DNA of 64,000 nucleotides. It comes from Eledone cirrhosa (taxonomy: Eukaryota > Mollusca > Cephalopoda > Octopoda > Eledonidae). This document shows, one piece after another, positions 40,903 through 51,596 of the stretch. A model generated the notes under the pieces. The model was not told the DNA's origin. It was given only the letters and a program-made list of their open reading frames with translations, and searched no databases. Within the stretch, counting starts at the first letter, position 1. Each line of letters begins with the position of its first letter. The stretch lies in NCBI GenBank assembly GCA_964016885.1, contig OZ024740.1, positions 201,641,484-201,705,483 on the forward strand. The letters run 5' to 3'. The translations under genes were made by a program, and so were the position numbers.

Positions 40903-41900
40903 ACTCTTTGACACAAAACCTCCTGAAAGTTCCCCTAGTTCTATGAAACAAAACTGTTTAGCTCCTAACATCATGTAACACATGAGACTGCTTTAGCAAG
41001 ATATTCTTACGTTGAAAACAGCACTATGACTACATTATATGAAAAATTAAAGCCTTTTCTCTAATACTACAAATTTCCACAATGACCTGTTCACTATTTA
41101 CTACAAACTCCAACCACTTGACTACACACCATCTTAGATGGTAACAAAATGGTTAAACTTCTTCCACCATTTCCATCAAAACTGTCTGCATCAGTAATAA
41201 GGTTACCTATGTAACTAATTAATAGATATATCTCACAAACCATCTAAGCAGTTCCTCAGTTCCATTTGCTGACAGTACTCACTGCACTAATTATATATCT
41301 GAAGACTTGCTTCTCTATCAGCTTGACATAGATCATATTGCATATCATTACCTAGCTTACACTCAGGACACACTATTGACTTCCTTCTACATATTGGGTG
41401 GGCAAGGTCATCTCTCTCTCTAGGATTTCATGCTTTCTCTTTCACAAAGATGTATATCTCTCTCTATCTTTCTGCCATGTTGACCACATGTCTCTAGTTT
41501 CTAGACTGGCTTTCCTTGTAAACATTAGAATGCCTCTTCAGTTTAAGAATACCTTACTCCCTCCCACCTATGGCAGAAGAGCTGATTTATTTCCCTGACT
41601 AAACAGTAAAAATAAACCAAAATAAAAACAAAGTGTAATGTCAATGCTAAATATTTTCAGTGCCCCTCATTATTCATAGAAAAAAATAAGCTCTACATTT
41701 AATTGTTTAAAATAATATTAGCATATTTTAAACCAGTTGGACAACAACTAGGTGTGGTGATGTTTACAAGAGAATAATTTCATTTCACTTTGAAAATAAA
41801 GTTATTTTGGTTAGTGCACACAAATAGGATAAAGTAAGCCCAAATATGTCCATATGGTTAGGTATAGTATGAATATAAAAAGAAGATTCAAGTTAACCAG
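40903..41900. other. Spacer, about 1 kb without recognised features
   Basis: Pyrimidine-rich segments and short frames without domains. The longest frame (41398-41598) is not convincing. Confidence 0.45.
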
Positions 41901-41903
41901 TCC

Positions 41904-42235
41904 TCTATCATCATCATCATCATTACATTGGTATGGGTTGAACATTTATAAGACAAGACACATCAGATAACAAGCTCTTGCTCATATGATTCATATTTTG
42001 GTGTGGTTTCTATAGCTGCATATCCTTCTTAACATTATTAATTGCTTTACACAATGTACTGAGTGCATTTTATCATGGAACAAGCATTAGAGAGGTTGTC
42101 ATGTGCTCACTCAATCCTATCTGGAGACTTCAATTGTCAACCACTTTACATTTCAATGTGGCACCAACACTAAACAGGCTGTCAAGCCATCATCAAGACT
42201 AAAGAGACCCTTCTACCCTACATTGCCTTGGTTCA
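41904..42235 (-). repeat. (GAT)n-type retroposon, diverged, reverse
   Basis: ATCATCATCATCATTACATT, GGTTTCTATAGCTGCATATC, AGTGCATTTTATCATGG, GGCACCAACACTAAACAGG. Confidence 0.6.
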
Positions 42236-42371
42236 TTCATCAAGCCCTAATACTAAGTGTATTATTGTGCCACCGACTCTAGCATAAAAAGGAAAGCAGA
42301 AAACATTTTAATAGTATATTTGTAAGAAAATCTCACATGCTCAGATTCAGCATCTATTAGTGAAATCAGCA

Positions 42372-42705
42372 TTATCATCCTCATTGATTTTCCATCCACT
42401 TTCCATACTGGCATGGGCTGGATGGGTTGTCACAGTCTGAGGCTCTACCAGTGAAATATCTTCCATATTTGTTGTGGTTTCTATGGTTGGATGCTCTTCC
42501 TAACACGAACCAACATACAGAGTGTACTGGGTGGGTTTCTTCATGCCACCAGCACTACCACTTTACAGAGTGGACTGGGTGCATTTTTTTCATGGCATCA
42601 GCAGTACCATTTCATAGGGTGGATTGGATGCATTTTATCATGGCATTAACACTGATGAGGTTTTCACATGATTGCCAAGACTGAAGAGTCCTCTTAGACT
42701 CTATA
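42372..42705 (-). repeat. (GAT)n-type retroposon, diverged, reverse
   Basis: TTATCATCCTCATTGATTTT, CATACTGGCATGGGCTGGAT, TTTCTATGGTTGGATGCTCT, then three related GTGGACTGGGTGCATTTTTT units. The core is triplicated. Confidence 0.6.
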
Positions 42706-43010
42706 TTGTATCTGTTCATATGCCAAAGGTTGTAACCTCCAGTTTCTTACCACATTTACTTTGTGTCACAGAGCTTGTATTGGTGAAAAGGTCGTTTCTA
42801 TTATGACATATCACCAGCCAGCTTTATCTTGAATCATCTCTTTCATTGCATTCAGTTGTTTATTTTTAGGTCATTCTTCACAACAATGTAAGAGTTTAAT
42901 GCTTAGTGGAAAGTTGTGTATATATAATGTTTAAATTTAAAGTATATATAATATTTAAGTTAGCAGAAGTGAATGTACATATATTTTAATGGAAGTATGT
43001 TTGTGTATGT
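42706..43010. other. Spacer
   Basis: No recognised feature. Confidence 0.4.
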
Positions 43011-43011
43011 G

Positions 43012-43290
43012 CGCACCACAATATCCAGTCCAAACAAATGAGGTCATGTAGGTGTCACAACAAAAAAAACAGACAGTCCATGCTTTAATGTGGTTATGTA
43101 GGTAACACGGTAAAAAGCTCCCAGTCCACACTGTAAATGTGGTTGGTGTTAGGAAGGGCATCCAGCCGTAGAAAACCAGCCAGACAGTCCTATACGAGTG
43201 AGACATGGTCACTCGACCAATCTTGCCTCAAGTGGGACAACTCTCGTCTAACCCATGTTAGCATGGAAGATAGACAAACGATGATGATAT
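43012..43290 (+). mobile_element. (GAT)n-tailed LINE, 3' UTR only
   Basis: GCACCACAATATCCAGTCCA, AATGAGGTCATGTAGGTGTC, GGTAACACGGTAAAAAGCTC, GTTGGTGTTAGGAAGGGCAT, CCCATGTTAGCATGGAAGAT, AACGATGATGAT. Confidence 0.8.
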
Positions 43291-43306
43291 ATATATATAG
43301 TAATCG

Positions 43307-43366
43307 CTGCTTTCACTCTATTACGGGATCTTTTAGAAGATCCCGTAATAGGATGAAAGCAGTGAT
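43307..43366. repeat. 26-bp palindrome, Helitron-related sequence
   Basis: CTGCTTTCACTCTATTACGG and GATCTT pair with AAGATCCCGTAATAGGATGA and AAGCAG around TTAG. The right arm and following AACTTTAATCTGT match the 5' region of the Helitron at 35358. Confidence 0.75.
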
Positions 43367-43394
43367 TCTTTGGTTAAACTTTAATCTGTACTAA

Positions 43395-43412
43395 TAGTAA
43401 ATAAATAAATAA

Positions 43413-43442
<30 letters not shown>
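43395..43442. repeat. AAAT and TA microsatellite
   Basis: AAATAAATAAATAAAT followed by TATATA. Confidence 0.9.
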
Positions 43443-43451
<9 letters not shown>

Positions 43452-44120
43452 AAGTTGTAGTTCCTGTTTGTTTGTTTCTTTGTTTGTTTGTTCACAAACT
43501 CCTCCTATGGTTTTGGAGATAGACCCCCATAATCATATATATTCTGAAACTACATTCCACAGGGTACTTCGATAAGTATATTTCATTTTAATCAAAGAGT
43601 TCCTCAAGGGAACAAACCCCCGCTGAAAGTTTTTTCCCTTTGATTTATATGAAATTTAAACCATAGGTAAATGACAAGATCTGATGCCTATTCACAAAAT
43701 TTCAGCAATATTTCAATAATATAATGGAGGTTAATCAAAGGGTTCCCGGGGGGCACGAATCCCCACTGAAAATTTTTTCCCTCGATTTATATGAAATTTA
43801 AACCATAGGTAAATGACAAGGTATGATGCCTATTCACAAAATTTCAGCAAATTTCAAAATAATGCTTTACACAAAAATAAAATGATCAAATTTTGAATTG
43901 ATATTTTGAAAAAAATGATTTACAAGAAACAAAATAAGAAATAATAATGTAATTTTGATTTGATATATTACAAAAAATAATGTTTTCCAATTTTTCATGC
44001 ATTACATTTTACATTGAAATGTAGAGTTTTTGTCCATAAATTATATCACTGATTTAAAATGAATCATATTCTTACAAAAAAAAATGTGTGAAACGCAGCA
44101 ACGCGCGGGTAATTCTGTTT
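43443..44120 (+). mobile_element. Helitron-like repeat with a tandem 145-bp duplication
   Basis: Starts with ACACAAAGTTGTAGTTCCTG and TTTGTTTGTTTC simple sequence. It carries two similar units (43582 and 43732) with AATCAAAGAGTTCCTCAAGG or AATCAAAGGGTTCCC, and TTTATATGAAATTTAAACCA. It ends near GCAGCAACGCGCGGGTAATT, which recalls Helitron 3' hairpins, though no CTAG follows. Assignment is tentative. Confidence 0.4.
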
Positions 44121-44919
44121 TGTGTGTGCGTGCGTGCGTGTGTGCGTGCGCGCGCGTGCATATATATATAATGATAGTGGTAATGTATATAATTATTATT
44201 TTATATCCATTTAGTAAAGTGGTCAGAGGTAGGAAGATGGTGAGGTAGACCAACATGAAGTGATGTGAAGTTTATTCAGTGGCCTCCATTGCACCAACAA
44301 TACAGTATAGTAAGAATGCCAACTATTTGTTTTCATACTTGGGTTATTGATCAAAAACAACTGCAATTGCTTCATACAATACAAACATACAGCAGTTGAT
44401 TTAAAAAGTATTGGGAAATTTTGAAATTTGAAATGTGTGTATTCATTGCAAATGACCATAATAATAGTACTATAATCACTATAAATAATAGTTAAGGAAA
44501 TAAAATACCCCTGGAAACAAGAAAAAGTGGACAGGGGCATTTTTGTCCACATTTTCTCATTTCCAAGGGAACTTGACCCAATTTTCTCTTATTTTTAATG
44601 ATTAACTTATCATTATCGTCATTTGCATTGATACACACACATTTCAAATTTATATATATATATACATACATCCACACAATATAGCAGAGAAATGTTTGTT
44701 GGTTGGTTCCTTCATGCATCACACAAAAATGAAAGCTGACAATCAAAAAGTAAGTACACCAATGGAATAAGGGTATACCCAGGAACGTTTATTAATACTA
44801 ATTTTTTTTTAAATGCTGACTGCTATTTCTAGTAGGTTGGGAATCAATCATAATGGATTCTCTTTAAACATTAGTTAATGATCGTGTTTCGTGGCCAGCA
44901 TCTCCGATTCGAACGCTGG

Positions 44920-44972
<53 letters not shown>

Positions 44973-45470
44973 CTTAAATCATTTTACTTTTATTAACATC
45001 ATTTCCTGCAGACAAAACTACTAAAACATTTCCGCGGACAATGGTCAGCAAAACCTGCTGCAACAGCCACCCCACCCTGTGGGGCTCCTGATGTTACTAT
45101 CTACAGTATATCTCCTTATAATATATAACCAGCAATTTCTCTGTTTGTCTATCTGTCTGTCCGACAGTGGAAACACGTGCGCGCGTGCGAATGTTTTTTG
45201 CGCACGCGTAGAAAGAGAGTGAGAGTGAAAGAAAGAGACTACAAGAGGGGGATAGCGGGAGGGAGAGAGGGGGGAATTGAGGAGTGCTACAGAAACATAT
45301 ATACATTTCTGTGTGTGTGTAATATATATATATATATATATACACACACAGAAATATATATATATACACACAGAAATATATATACATTTGTGTGTGTAAT
45401 ATATATATGTATATATATATATATACACACACACAGAAATGTATATACATTTCTGTGTGTGTAATATATA
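44121..45470. other. Spacer with simple sequence
   Basis: GTGCGTGCG near 44123-44158, (CA)n at 44925-44971, a CGCGTGCG/CGCACGCG hairpin near 45183-45209, and alternating ACACAGAAATATATA blocks at 45300-45450 on both strands. No gene. Confidence 0.55.
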
Positions 45471-45476
45471 TATAAA

Positions 45477-45513
45477 CTAGCAGAAAACCACTCGTTGGGC
45501 GGTTTTCTGCTAG
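45477..45513 (+). mobile_element. CTAG-bounded Helitron 3' hairpin cassette
   Basis: 37 bp beginning and ending with CTAG. CTAGCAGAAAACCAC is complementary (with one G-T) to GCGGTTTTCTGCTAG. Abuts the Helitron 5' end at 45514. Compare 27380-27417. Confidence 0.65.
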
Positions 45514-46620
45514 TCTATATATATAAAACTGAGGTTGTCTGCCTGTCTGTCAACTAACACCTTCGGCACACATCTCCTCCTAAACTGTACGTTCAAATTT
45601 CGGTGAAATTGCTACACTTATAGATGAAGGTCCGGCGGAGATATCGGTCAAAGAAATTTTCAAATCGACCCACGCCAAGGGCAAAAATCGAATTTGTAAT
45701 GTATTGATTTTTCAGTTCAAATGTATAAATAGAGATGAGAGACGAGTTATTTCCCTTTTATGGCGTCATTTGCTTATCTATTTATGTTACGTATAAACGA
45801 CGCGGTGGACCGAGAAGAACAATTTCATGCAAAGACAAGACCAAGTTTATGGAGTAAATGGAGTCGTTAGACAAATATTCTATTTAAAATAACCGAATGA
45901 TTTCCAGCCCCGGAGTTTAAGAATAATGTTAATAAAATTGTAAACGAAAATGACAGGTTATTAAAATAGTTGCTTCTACTTTTGGCACAAAGCCAGCAAT
46001 TAACCAGTACATTACTGGTACTTTATTTTATGGACCCCAAATGGATGAAAGGCAAAGTTAACCTTGACGGGATTTTAACTTTGCCTTAAAATAGTAAAAG
46101 TAAATAGTGAAGATTTAGGCCAGTACATACATATGCGCCGACGGACATACACATACATACGTGTGCGTGTGTGTGTGTGTGTGTGTGCATAAACCTTATG
46201 CATTTCTACAGTATTTTCACCAAACTTAAGACACAGGTTACTTATGTACTCCGGATGGTCATGGGCACTTTCATTTTTCCAGATATTGATTATAGGGCCT
46301 CCAGGTAGATAACCCCCGTTAACCACTTCCTTGGAGTCGACTGAAGCACTGCAGTGCAATGCAAAAAAAGTCATATCTTCTGGAGTTCGAAACCGATTTT
46401 CACAAAACTTGACACATGGGCTACGTTTGTTCTACAAATGAATGTGAACTCTCAGAATTGGCACATATTGAGTAGGGGACCCCTGGGGGCAGGAACCCCC
46501 TTTTGGAAAAAGCCGATGATTTTGTAAAAGTATAGTTTTCCAAGCAGCACTGAAGTATAGACATAAATGGTATACATAACTGGTATTTAATACCTGAGCA
46601 ACGCCGGGTACCTCTGCTAG
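45514..46620 (+). mobile_element. Non-autonomous Helitron, near complete (about 1.1 kb)
   Basis: 5' end TCTATATATATAAAACTGAG, TTGTCTGCCTGTCTGTC. 3' end ACCTGAGCAACGCCGGGTAC, CTCTGCTAG with an ACC(T/C)GG/CCGGGT hairpin eleven bases before CTAG, followed by T. Interior phrases such as TCTCCTCCTAAACTGTACGT and GGGGACCCCTGGGGGC are typical of the non-coding part. A reverse SINE1 is nested at 45968. No open frame of note. Confidence 0.75.
45968..46082 (-). mobile_element. SINE family 1, nested in the Helitron
   Basis: TTGCTTCTACTTTTGGCACA, GCCAGCAATTAACCAGTACA, TACTTTATTTTATGGACCCC, GATGAAAGGCAAAGTTAACC, then a partial B-box (GGGATTTTAAC). Confidence 0.85.
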
Positions 46621-47775
46621 TTACTATATAAATATATCAATAAAACCCTAGTCAATGAAACATTGGCATTATCTTCATGAGAATGCTCAGCCTTTTCAAT
46701 GATTGCAGTTTGTAAATGAAGGCAATACACAATTGGATCTCTCTCCCACCTTTGTCTCTCTACCTCAGACAAACATCCTTTGTCCTCATTATTATTATTA
46801 TTATTGATGTTGTTATCATTATAATTGCTATTATTTTCTACCATTTTCCTGCTTTCTATATAACTCCTTCATGTATCCAGTGTTGTTGTATAACAGGTTT
46901 TCTCCATCAGGCCTTCTCTACCACTGACACCTTAACCAACACCACCATCACATTGCTAATCTCCCAATACATTCTCATTATGTGTGGAATGTACAACTTC
47001 CTTAATCTACAAAACAATGCTTATAACTCACACATGCACACACATGTGCATGTGTGAGTGTATGTGCATGCACACACAGACACACACACACTGTACCTAT
47101 CTCCATGTGGTTCATGTATATTGTTTTCTAAAGCATAATAAAACAACAACTAACCCTTATTGATACACACATACACACTGACACATTGTTGATATGTTTA
47201 GAAACAGTAAAAGCTAATCTATAATTTCGCGCGCGCGTGTGTGTGTGTGTGTGTGTGTCTTTTTTACTCACTATCATATATATATGTGTGTGTGTGAGAA
47301 AGGGAGATTGTACCTTCAACTACAAAAACATATATATTAGAAAGAGTAAACAAGAAACAGAGAGAATGAGAGATAGGGGGGAAAGATGTGTGTGTGTGTG
47401 TGCATGTATATACAGATTTATGTTTGATTGCCTATGGTTGTCTATCAAATACACATGCACACATACACACACACACACACACACAAAGATACACCTACAG
47501 AAATGCACCATCTGTTGGTTTCAACAATAGTATTGATCAACTGGACTACCTACTTATTGAACTATAAATGGCTGAGTTTTCCAGACATGTGTACCTAAAT
47601 AATCAACATGACACAGTTAGTGAGCAAAGGCTGCACCTCAGAATTACAGATACAATCCAGCCAATGGACTTCAACACAGTGTCTTTTCTACACCATTCCA
47701 TGCACAAAGGCAAAAATAAGAGACACTTTCCCAAGATATCATGCAGTGAGATAGAACATAGTACTTCATGTTTAC
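46621..47775. other. Spacer with microsatellites
   Basis: ATTATTATT near 46790, CACACA and GTGTGT tracts at 47035-47095, 47229-47258, 47385-47402 and 47463-47486. No gene recognised. Confidence 0.5.
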
Positions 47776-47836
47776 AAACTTATTAACTACTTTTCTATGC
47801 TTGCACCACTCATACATATACATACATTTTACATAT
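47776..47836 (+). repeat. 61-bp direct repeat, left of the LINE insertion
   Basis: AAACTTATTAACTACTTTTC to CATACATTTTACATAT. Matches 49036-49096 with one mismatch. Confidence 0.85.
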
Positions 47837-49022
47837 CATCATCATCATCATCACCACTGTTTTACGTCCGTTCTTCCACGCTAGCATGGGTTAGACGGGT
47901 TGTCCTGTTGTGGGCAGTGTCTGGTCGACTGACCATGCCTTGCTCATACAGGAACTGATTTGGCTTGATTTCTACAGCTGGATGCCCTTCCTAACACCAA
48001 CCTCATTTACAGTGAGTGCTGGGTGCTTTTTCCGTGGCGCCTACACGTCCACTTTACAGTGTGGGCTGGGTGCTTTTTTGCCGTGGCACCTCCACGACCA
48101 CCTTGCAGTGGGAGGGTGTGGGGCATATTGTCTATATGCTTCAGCTTGTACCCATGGGAGGTCGGGTACTCTGTATTACTGCGTGACGCCAGAGGTCACG
48201 GTCGTGTGTGATCGCCTTTGAGAGGTGTAATTGGGTAAGGTCGGCTTTTATCACCTCATCCCAGGTCATCTTGGGTCTCCCCACTCCGCGGTTTCCATCG
48301 ACTTCTAGTGCTCTGCACCTTTTTATGCAGCTGTCATCCTTCATACGCATCACATGTCCATACCAATGCATCCGCTTCTCCTACACACAGCATTTGATTC
48401 CTCTTATGCTCAGTCTCTCTCAATTCATTTATGTTTTGCCGTTTGCGTATATTACTATTACACATCCATCGAGCATGCAGGCTTCGTTTCTATCTAATCT
48501 ACGTAAGTCTTCCACCTTCAGCACCCAGGTCTCACTACCATGTAACATTGCTGTTCGTATACACGCATCATACAGACTGCCTTTCATTTTGAGGGAGAAG
48601 CCTTTTGCAGCTAGCAGTGGCAGTAGTTCCCTGAACTTCTTCCATCCCGTTCTTACCCTAGTTATTGTACTTTCTGAACACCCACCTCCGCTGCTAATTC
48701 GGTCACCTAGGTAGCAGAAGCTGTCTACTGTTTCTACAGAGCCCTCCCAGAGAGAGATTGGTGGTACTTGTTTCCTGCTTGCTGTCTCAGTACAGCTGCT
48801 GCATGTGAAGCCTACATTCTTAATGAGATCCCGCTACATCTCTTGTGTACCCATTGTTTGCATTTGGGGCAGAGAATGGAGTTCCTACCTACACCTTTTC
48901 TACATACTGAGCAAGGCCATTTCCCTGGGGGGATCTGGGTTCTGTTTTCTCGTCTACTTACAAGGACCTTAGTCTTTGTCATGTTGACTTTGAGACCCTT
49001 TCTTTCTAGTCCCTTTCTTTCT
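47837..49022 (-). mobile_element. (GAT)n-tailed LINE, longest copy (about 1.2 kb), 5' truncated
   Basis: Minus strand, 5' to 3': a coding part with a zinc knuckle, a decayed middle, the C-terminal GRPKMTW tail, the 3' UTR (CACTGTAAATGAGG region, GGAAGGGCATCCAGCTGTAG), and ATGATGATGATGATATG. Flanked by 61-bp direct repeats (47776-47836 and 49036-49096), with 13 bp of TA-rich sequence before the right repeat. Confidence 0.85.
48141..49010 (-). pseudogene. LINE ORF2 C-terminal region with zinc knuckle
   Basis: Minus-strand order. First LKVNMTKTKVLVSRRENRTQ, the end of the reverse transcriptase thumb. Then WPCSVCRKGVGRNSILCPKC followed by KQWVHKRC, a CX2CX10CX2CX4HX2C cluster (about 48836-48913), and SGISLRM with a stop. 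After several stops and shifts come GHVMRMKDDSCI, GVGRPKMTWDEVI and DRDLWRHAVI (48141-48371). The cysteine/histidine cluster after the thumb resembles a nucleic-acid-binding zinc knuckle seen in some animal LINEs; its role here is inferred. The copy is dead. Confidence 0.8.
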
Positions 49023-49035
49023 AGTTTATATATAT

Positions 49036-49147
49036 AAACTTATTAACTACTTTTCTATGCTTGCACCACACATACATATACATACATTTTACATATATAT
49101 AAACTTATTAACTACTTTTCTATGCTTGCACCACACATACATACATA
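49036..49147 (+). repeat. 61-bp direct repeat, two tandem copies right of the LINE
   Basis: 49036-49096 is full length. A second, partial copy starts at 49101 and is recognisable to about 49147. Confidence 0.85.
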
Positions 49148-49395
49148 TATATACAGAAACAAGTACAAATATGTATCTTTGTATTTAAACAAATTTGTAT
49201 ATACACATCTGCATGCATATATGCTTACACATGCATATATAAACACATGTCTAACCCATATTAGCGTGGAAAGGGAACATATAATAATGATGATGTGTAC
49301 AGATATACATAATACACATATATACACATACATACAGCACTTTAGATTATGGTTATAAGTCTGCTGAATAAGAGTTGACCCGAGGTTAAACAACT
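49148..49395. other. AT-rich spacer with a (GAT)n-type tail trace
   Basis: GTCTAACCCATATTAGCGTG at 49250 and AATAATGATGATG at 49283 mark the 3' end of a (GAT)n retroposon. Confidence 0.5.
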
Positions 49396-49397
49396 AT

Positions 49398-49625
49398 ATC
49401 ACTCATAATTGAGAATGACTTGGTAGTATGTATCATGGTTTCACTAAGGGTTTTAGGTGTTTATGCAGTTACAAGCAAATACAAACACCTTCTCATGCTT
49501 CCTCCTCCTTCGGTCCAGTAGAAAGGGCTACAGCACTGGGATGGTACTTTATCGACCCAGAAAAAATGAAAGTTAAATTGTATTTCGGCAGAACTTGAAC
49601 TCAATACCCAGTGTTCTGTCTGCCA
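49398..49625 (-). mobile_element. SINE1-related composite repeat, second copy
   Basis: CTCATAATTGAGAATGACTT, TTCCTCCTCCTTCGGTCCAG, GGTACTTTATCGACCCAG, AGAACTTGAACTCAATACCC. Same order as 26590-26870. Confidence 0.55.
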
Positions 49626-50075
49626 AATACTATACACATATTCATACAGGATCATACCTGGAAAGTGTACCATCCAAATAGAAAACCTGTGAAGAGTGGG
49701 GTGGCAGACTTATTTTAACAAATGAGGTGTGTGGATAAGAAACCAAGGGAAACTATAAGTTACAAAGAAGACGTGGTGGCTGAACAACAAAACCAACTAG
49801 TGTTTAGTGCTAAAGCAGGGGTTAGCTTTGTGAGCCCCGTAACAACACTCTGGCTTCCATTTCCTCCCCATCATTTTTATCTATGTCTCTCCTGGTCTTC
49901 CCCTTCTATTAGAGAGGTGGATAGTATGGATATAAAGAAGCAGATTGTGCAGATTATTCTAATATATTAGATATTTTATATTGGTAGAGTGCGAGATATT
50001 TGTCATGTGTGGCTAAAATCTGTTGAACATACTCCAATAGATAGCTCAAAATTATTGTATAGGGATAGTTTGAAC
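49626..50075. other. Spacer, no recognised feature
   Basis: A frame at 49722-49970 has no recognised domain. Confidence 0.4.
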
Positions 50076-50079
50076 TTGG

Positions 50080-50372
50080 AAGCATGTGAGGAAAACATGA
50101 CCATCTATATATTGACCTTTGAGGGATAGGTATAGCTGACTACTTCTATATATTGATTTTATGAGAAGTAAAACTGTCCATCTGTATATTGGAGAAGTGA
50201 GAGCTGAACCTGCCAATCTGTATACTGAAGGGATGAAAACTGAACTTAACCATCTATATATTGGAGAAGTGAGAGCTGAAGCTGCCCAACAGTATATTGG
50301 AGGAACAAGAGATAAAGTTGTTCAGCTGTATATTGAAGACGTGAGAGCTGTAGCTGGTGTTGCTTGCTTTAA
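50080..50372 (+). repeat. 36-bp minisatellite encoding a 12-residue periodic frame
   Basis: CATCTGTATATTGGAGAAGT, GAGAGCTGAACCTGCC is the 36-bp unit, recurring about seven times with decay in the first two. From 50161 to 50388 a frame stays open as repeats of LYIGEVRAEPAN and variants, ending in CFKREYL. The period is a multiple of three, so the open frame may be incidental. No homology recognised. Confidence 0.7.
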
Positions 50373-50397
50373 ACGAGAGTATTTGTAGATACACTAA

Positions 50398-50460
50398 CTC
50401 CAAGATTGAACTCATGACCAACAGGTAGATTATCACACTTAACTCTTAACCAATGATTAT
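50398..50460 (-). repeat. tRNA-like SINE head fragment, reverse
   Basis: CAAGATTGAACTCATGACCA, CACTTAACTCTTAACCAATG. Confidence 0.4.
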
Positions 50461-50689
50461 ACTGACTATGCTAGTATCCTGTAGGCATTGCTTTGAACAA
50501 AGAATCAGTTTAAAATTCTGAATACATTGTTAAATGCAACAAGCACTTAAAGAATGCCAGAAGGTACAACAGCCAAAAGGTGACTTTAACAATGAAGATC
50601 ATGACTTTAGCCTGAATATATCAGTTAATAGTGTGTGTGTGTTGGACCTCCATCAGTCAGACATGTGCAGATACAACTCATTATTGCCA

Positions 50690-50808
50690 GGTAAGTGGAC
50701 TGAAATAATATGAAATAAAGGATTTTGCTCAAAGACAATGTGACTGCAAAAATCAAACTCACAACCTGACAATCATGGGCCAAACACCTTAAACCACTAA
50801 CCCACATA
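50690..50808 (-). mobile_element. SINE family 2 head region, reverse
   Basis: AAGGATTTTGCTCAAAGACA, AAAATCAAACTCACAACCTG, ACCTTAAACCACTAACCCAC. Confidence 0.55.
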
Positions 50809-50954
50809 CACACACATATACATTTTTTGTGACTACATATGATTATTTAAGTAGTTGTATTTGATTTAATTTGATTAGAATAATCAAATATTAGCGATGC
50901 AAGACTGATATGTAATACGTACGATGAAACACATGTAAGTCATACTCAATTATG

Positions 50955-51056
50955 AGTGATATAGTTGTAGAGGTGCCTACTGACTGTAGGTTTAAGTTTG
51001 TATGCAAGGGAAGGCAGGTCTTCTGTATAACTGCATAGCGCCAAAGATCATCATCA
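50955..51056 (-). mobile_element. (GAT)n-tailed LINE, short internal fragment
   Basis: Minus-strand GATCTTTGGCGCTATGCAG, TTATACAGAAGACCTGCC, CTACAGTCAGTAGGCACC match 29470-29540. ATCATCATCATC at 51048 lies on the wrong side for its own tail, so a second element abuts. Confidence 0.65.
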
Positions 51057-51594
51057 TCATTTAGCGTATATGTGTGTGTAGAGAGAGAGAACAAATATCT
51101 GAAGAAGTTCAGAAGATACAATGACCAACATGTGGCAACTATACCAACCAAGATGACACTAGTGTCAATATATCTTTAGATATTTGTCTTACAATAATAT
51201 ATAGAAAAACAAACAAAACAAACACCAATCTAGACCAGATGATGTATTATATCATGGAATATACTGCATCAGCTGTATTGTAGATGGGAAATTACAACAA
51301 ACACTCAGACTTACTACAGAGCCTGAAAGGTAGGTAGGTATACGGAGGTAATACAAACATTAACACGGTATAGTGTGTGTGTACGTACACACACAAAAAC
51401 ATGCATACATATATGTATCATCATTTAATGTCCATTTTCCCTGCTAGCAAGAGTTGGACTATATACATACATGCATACATACATACATACATACATGCAT
51501 GCATACACACATACATCATGTAATTGGCAATTGTACAAGAATACAAGAATTACTGTGAAATAAGGAGGGTTGGATGATGGTAACATAGCAATGG
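51057..51594. other. Spacer with CATA simple sequence
   Basis: ATACATACATACATACATAC at 51475. ATCATCATTTAATGTCCATT and CCCTGCTAGCAAGAGTTGGA near 51417-51455 mark a reverse (GAT)n-type tail. Confidence 0.5.
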
Positions 51595-51596
51595 TA

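Noticed and set aside
46716..47057. 113-codon frame with a hydrophobic segment
   Set aside because: The hydrophobic stretch is an ATT microsatellite; no domain, and surrounding frames are equally long.
48208..48714. 168-codon plus-strand frame
   Set aside because: It lies antisense to the LINE C-terminal coding region and is a shadow of it.
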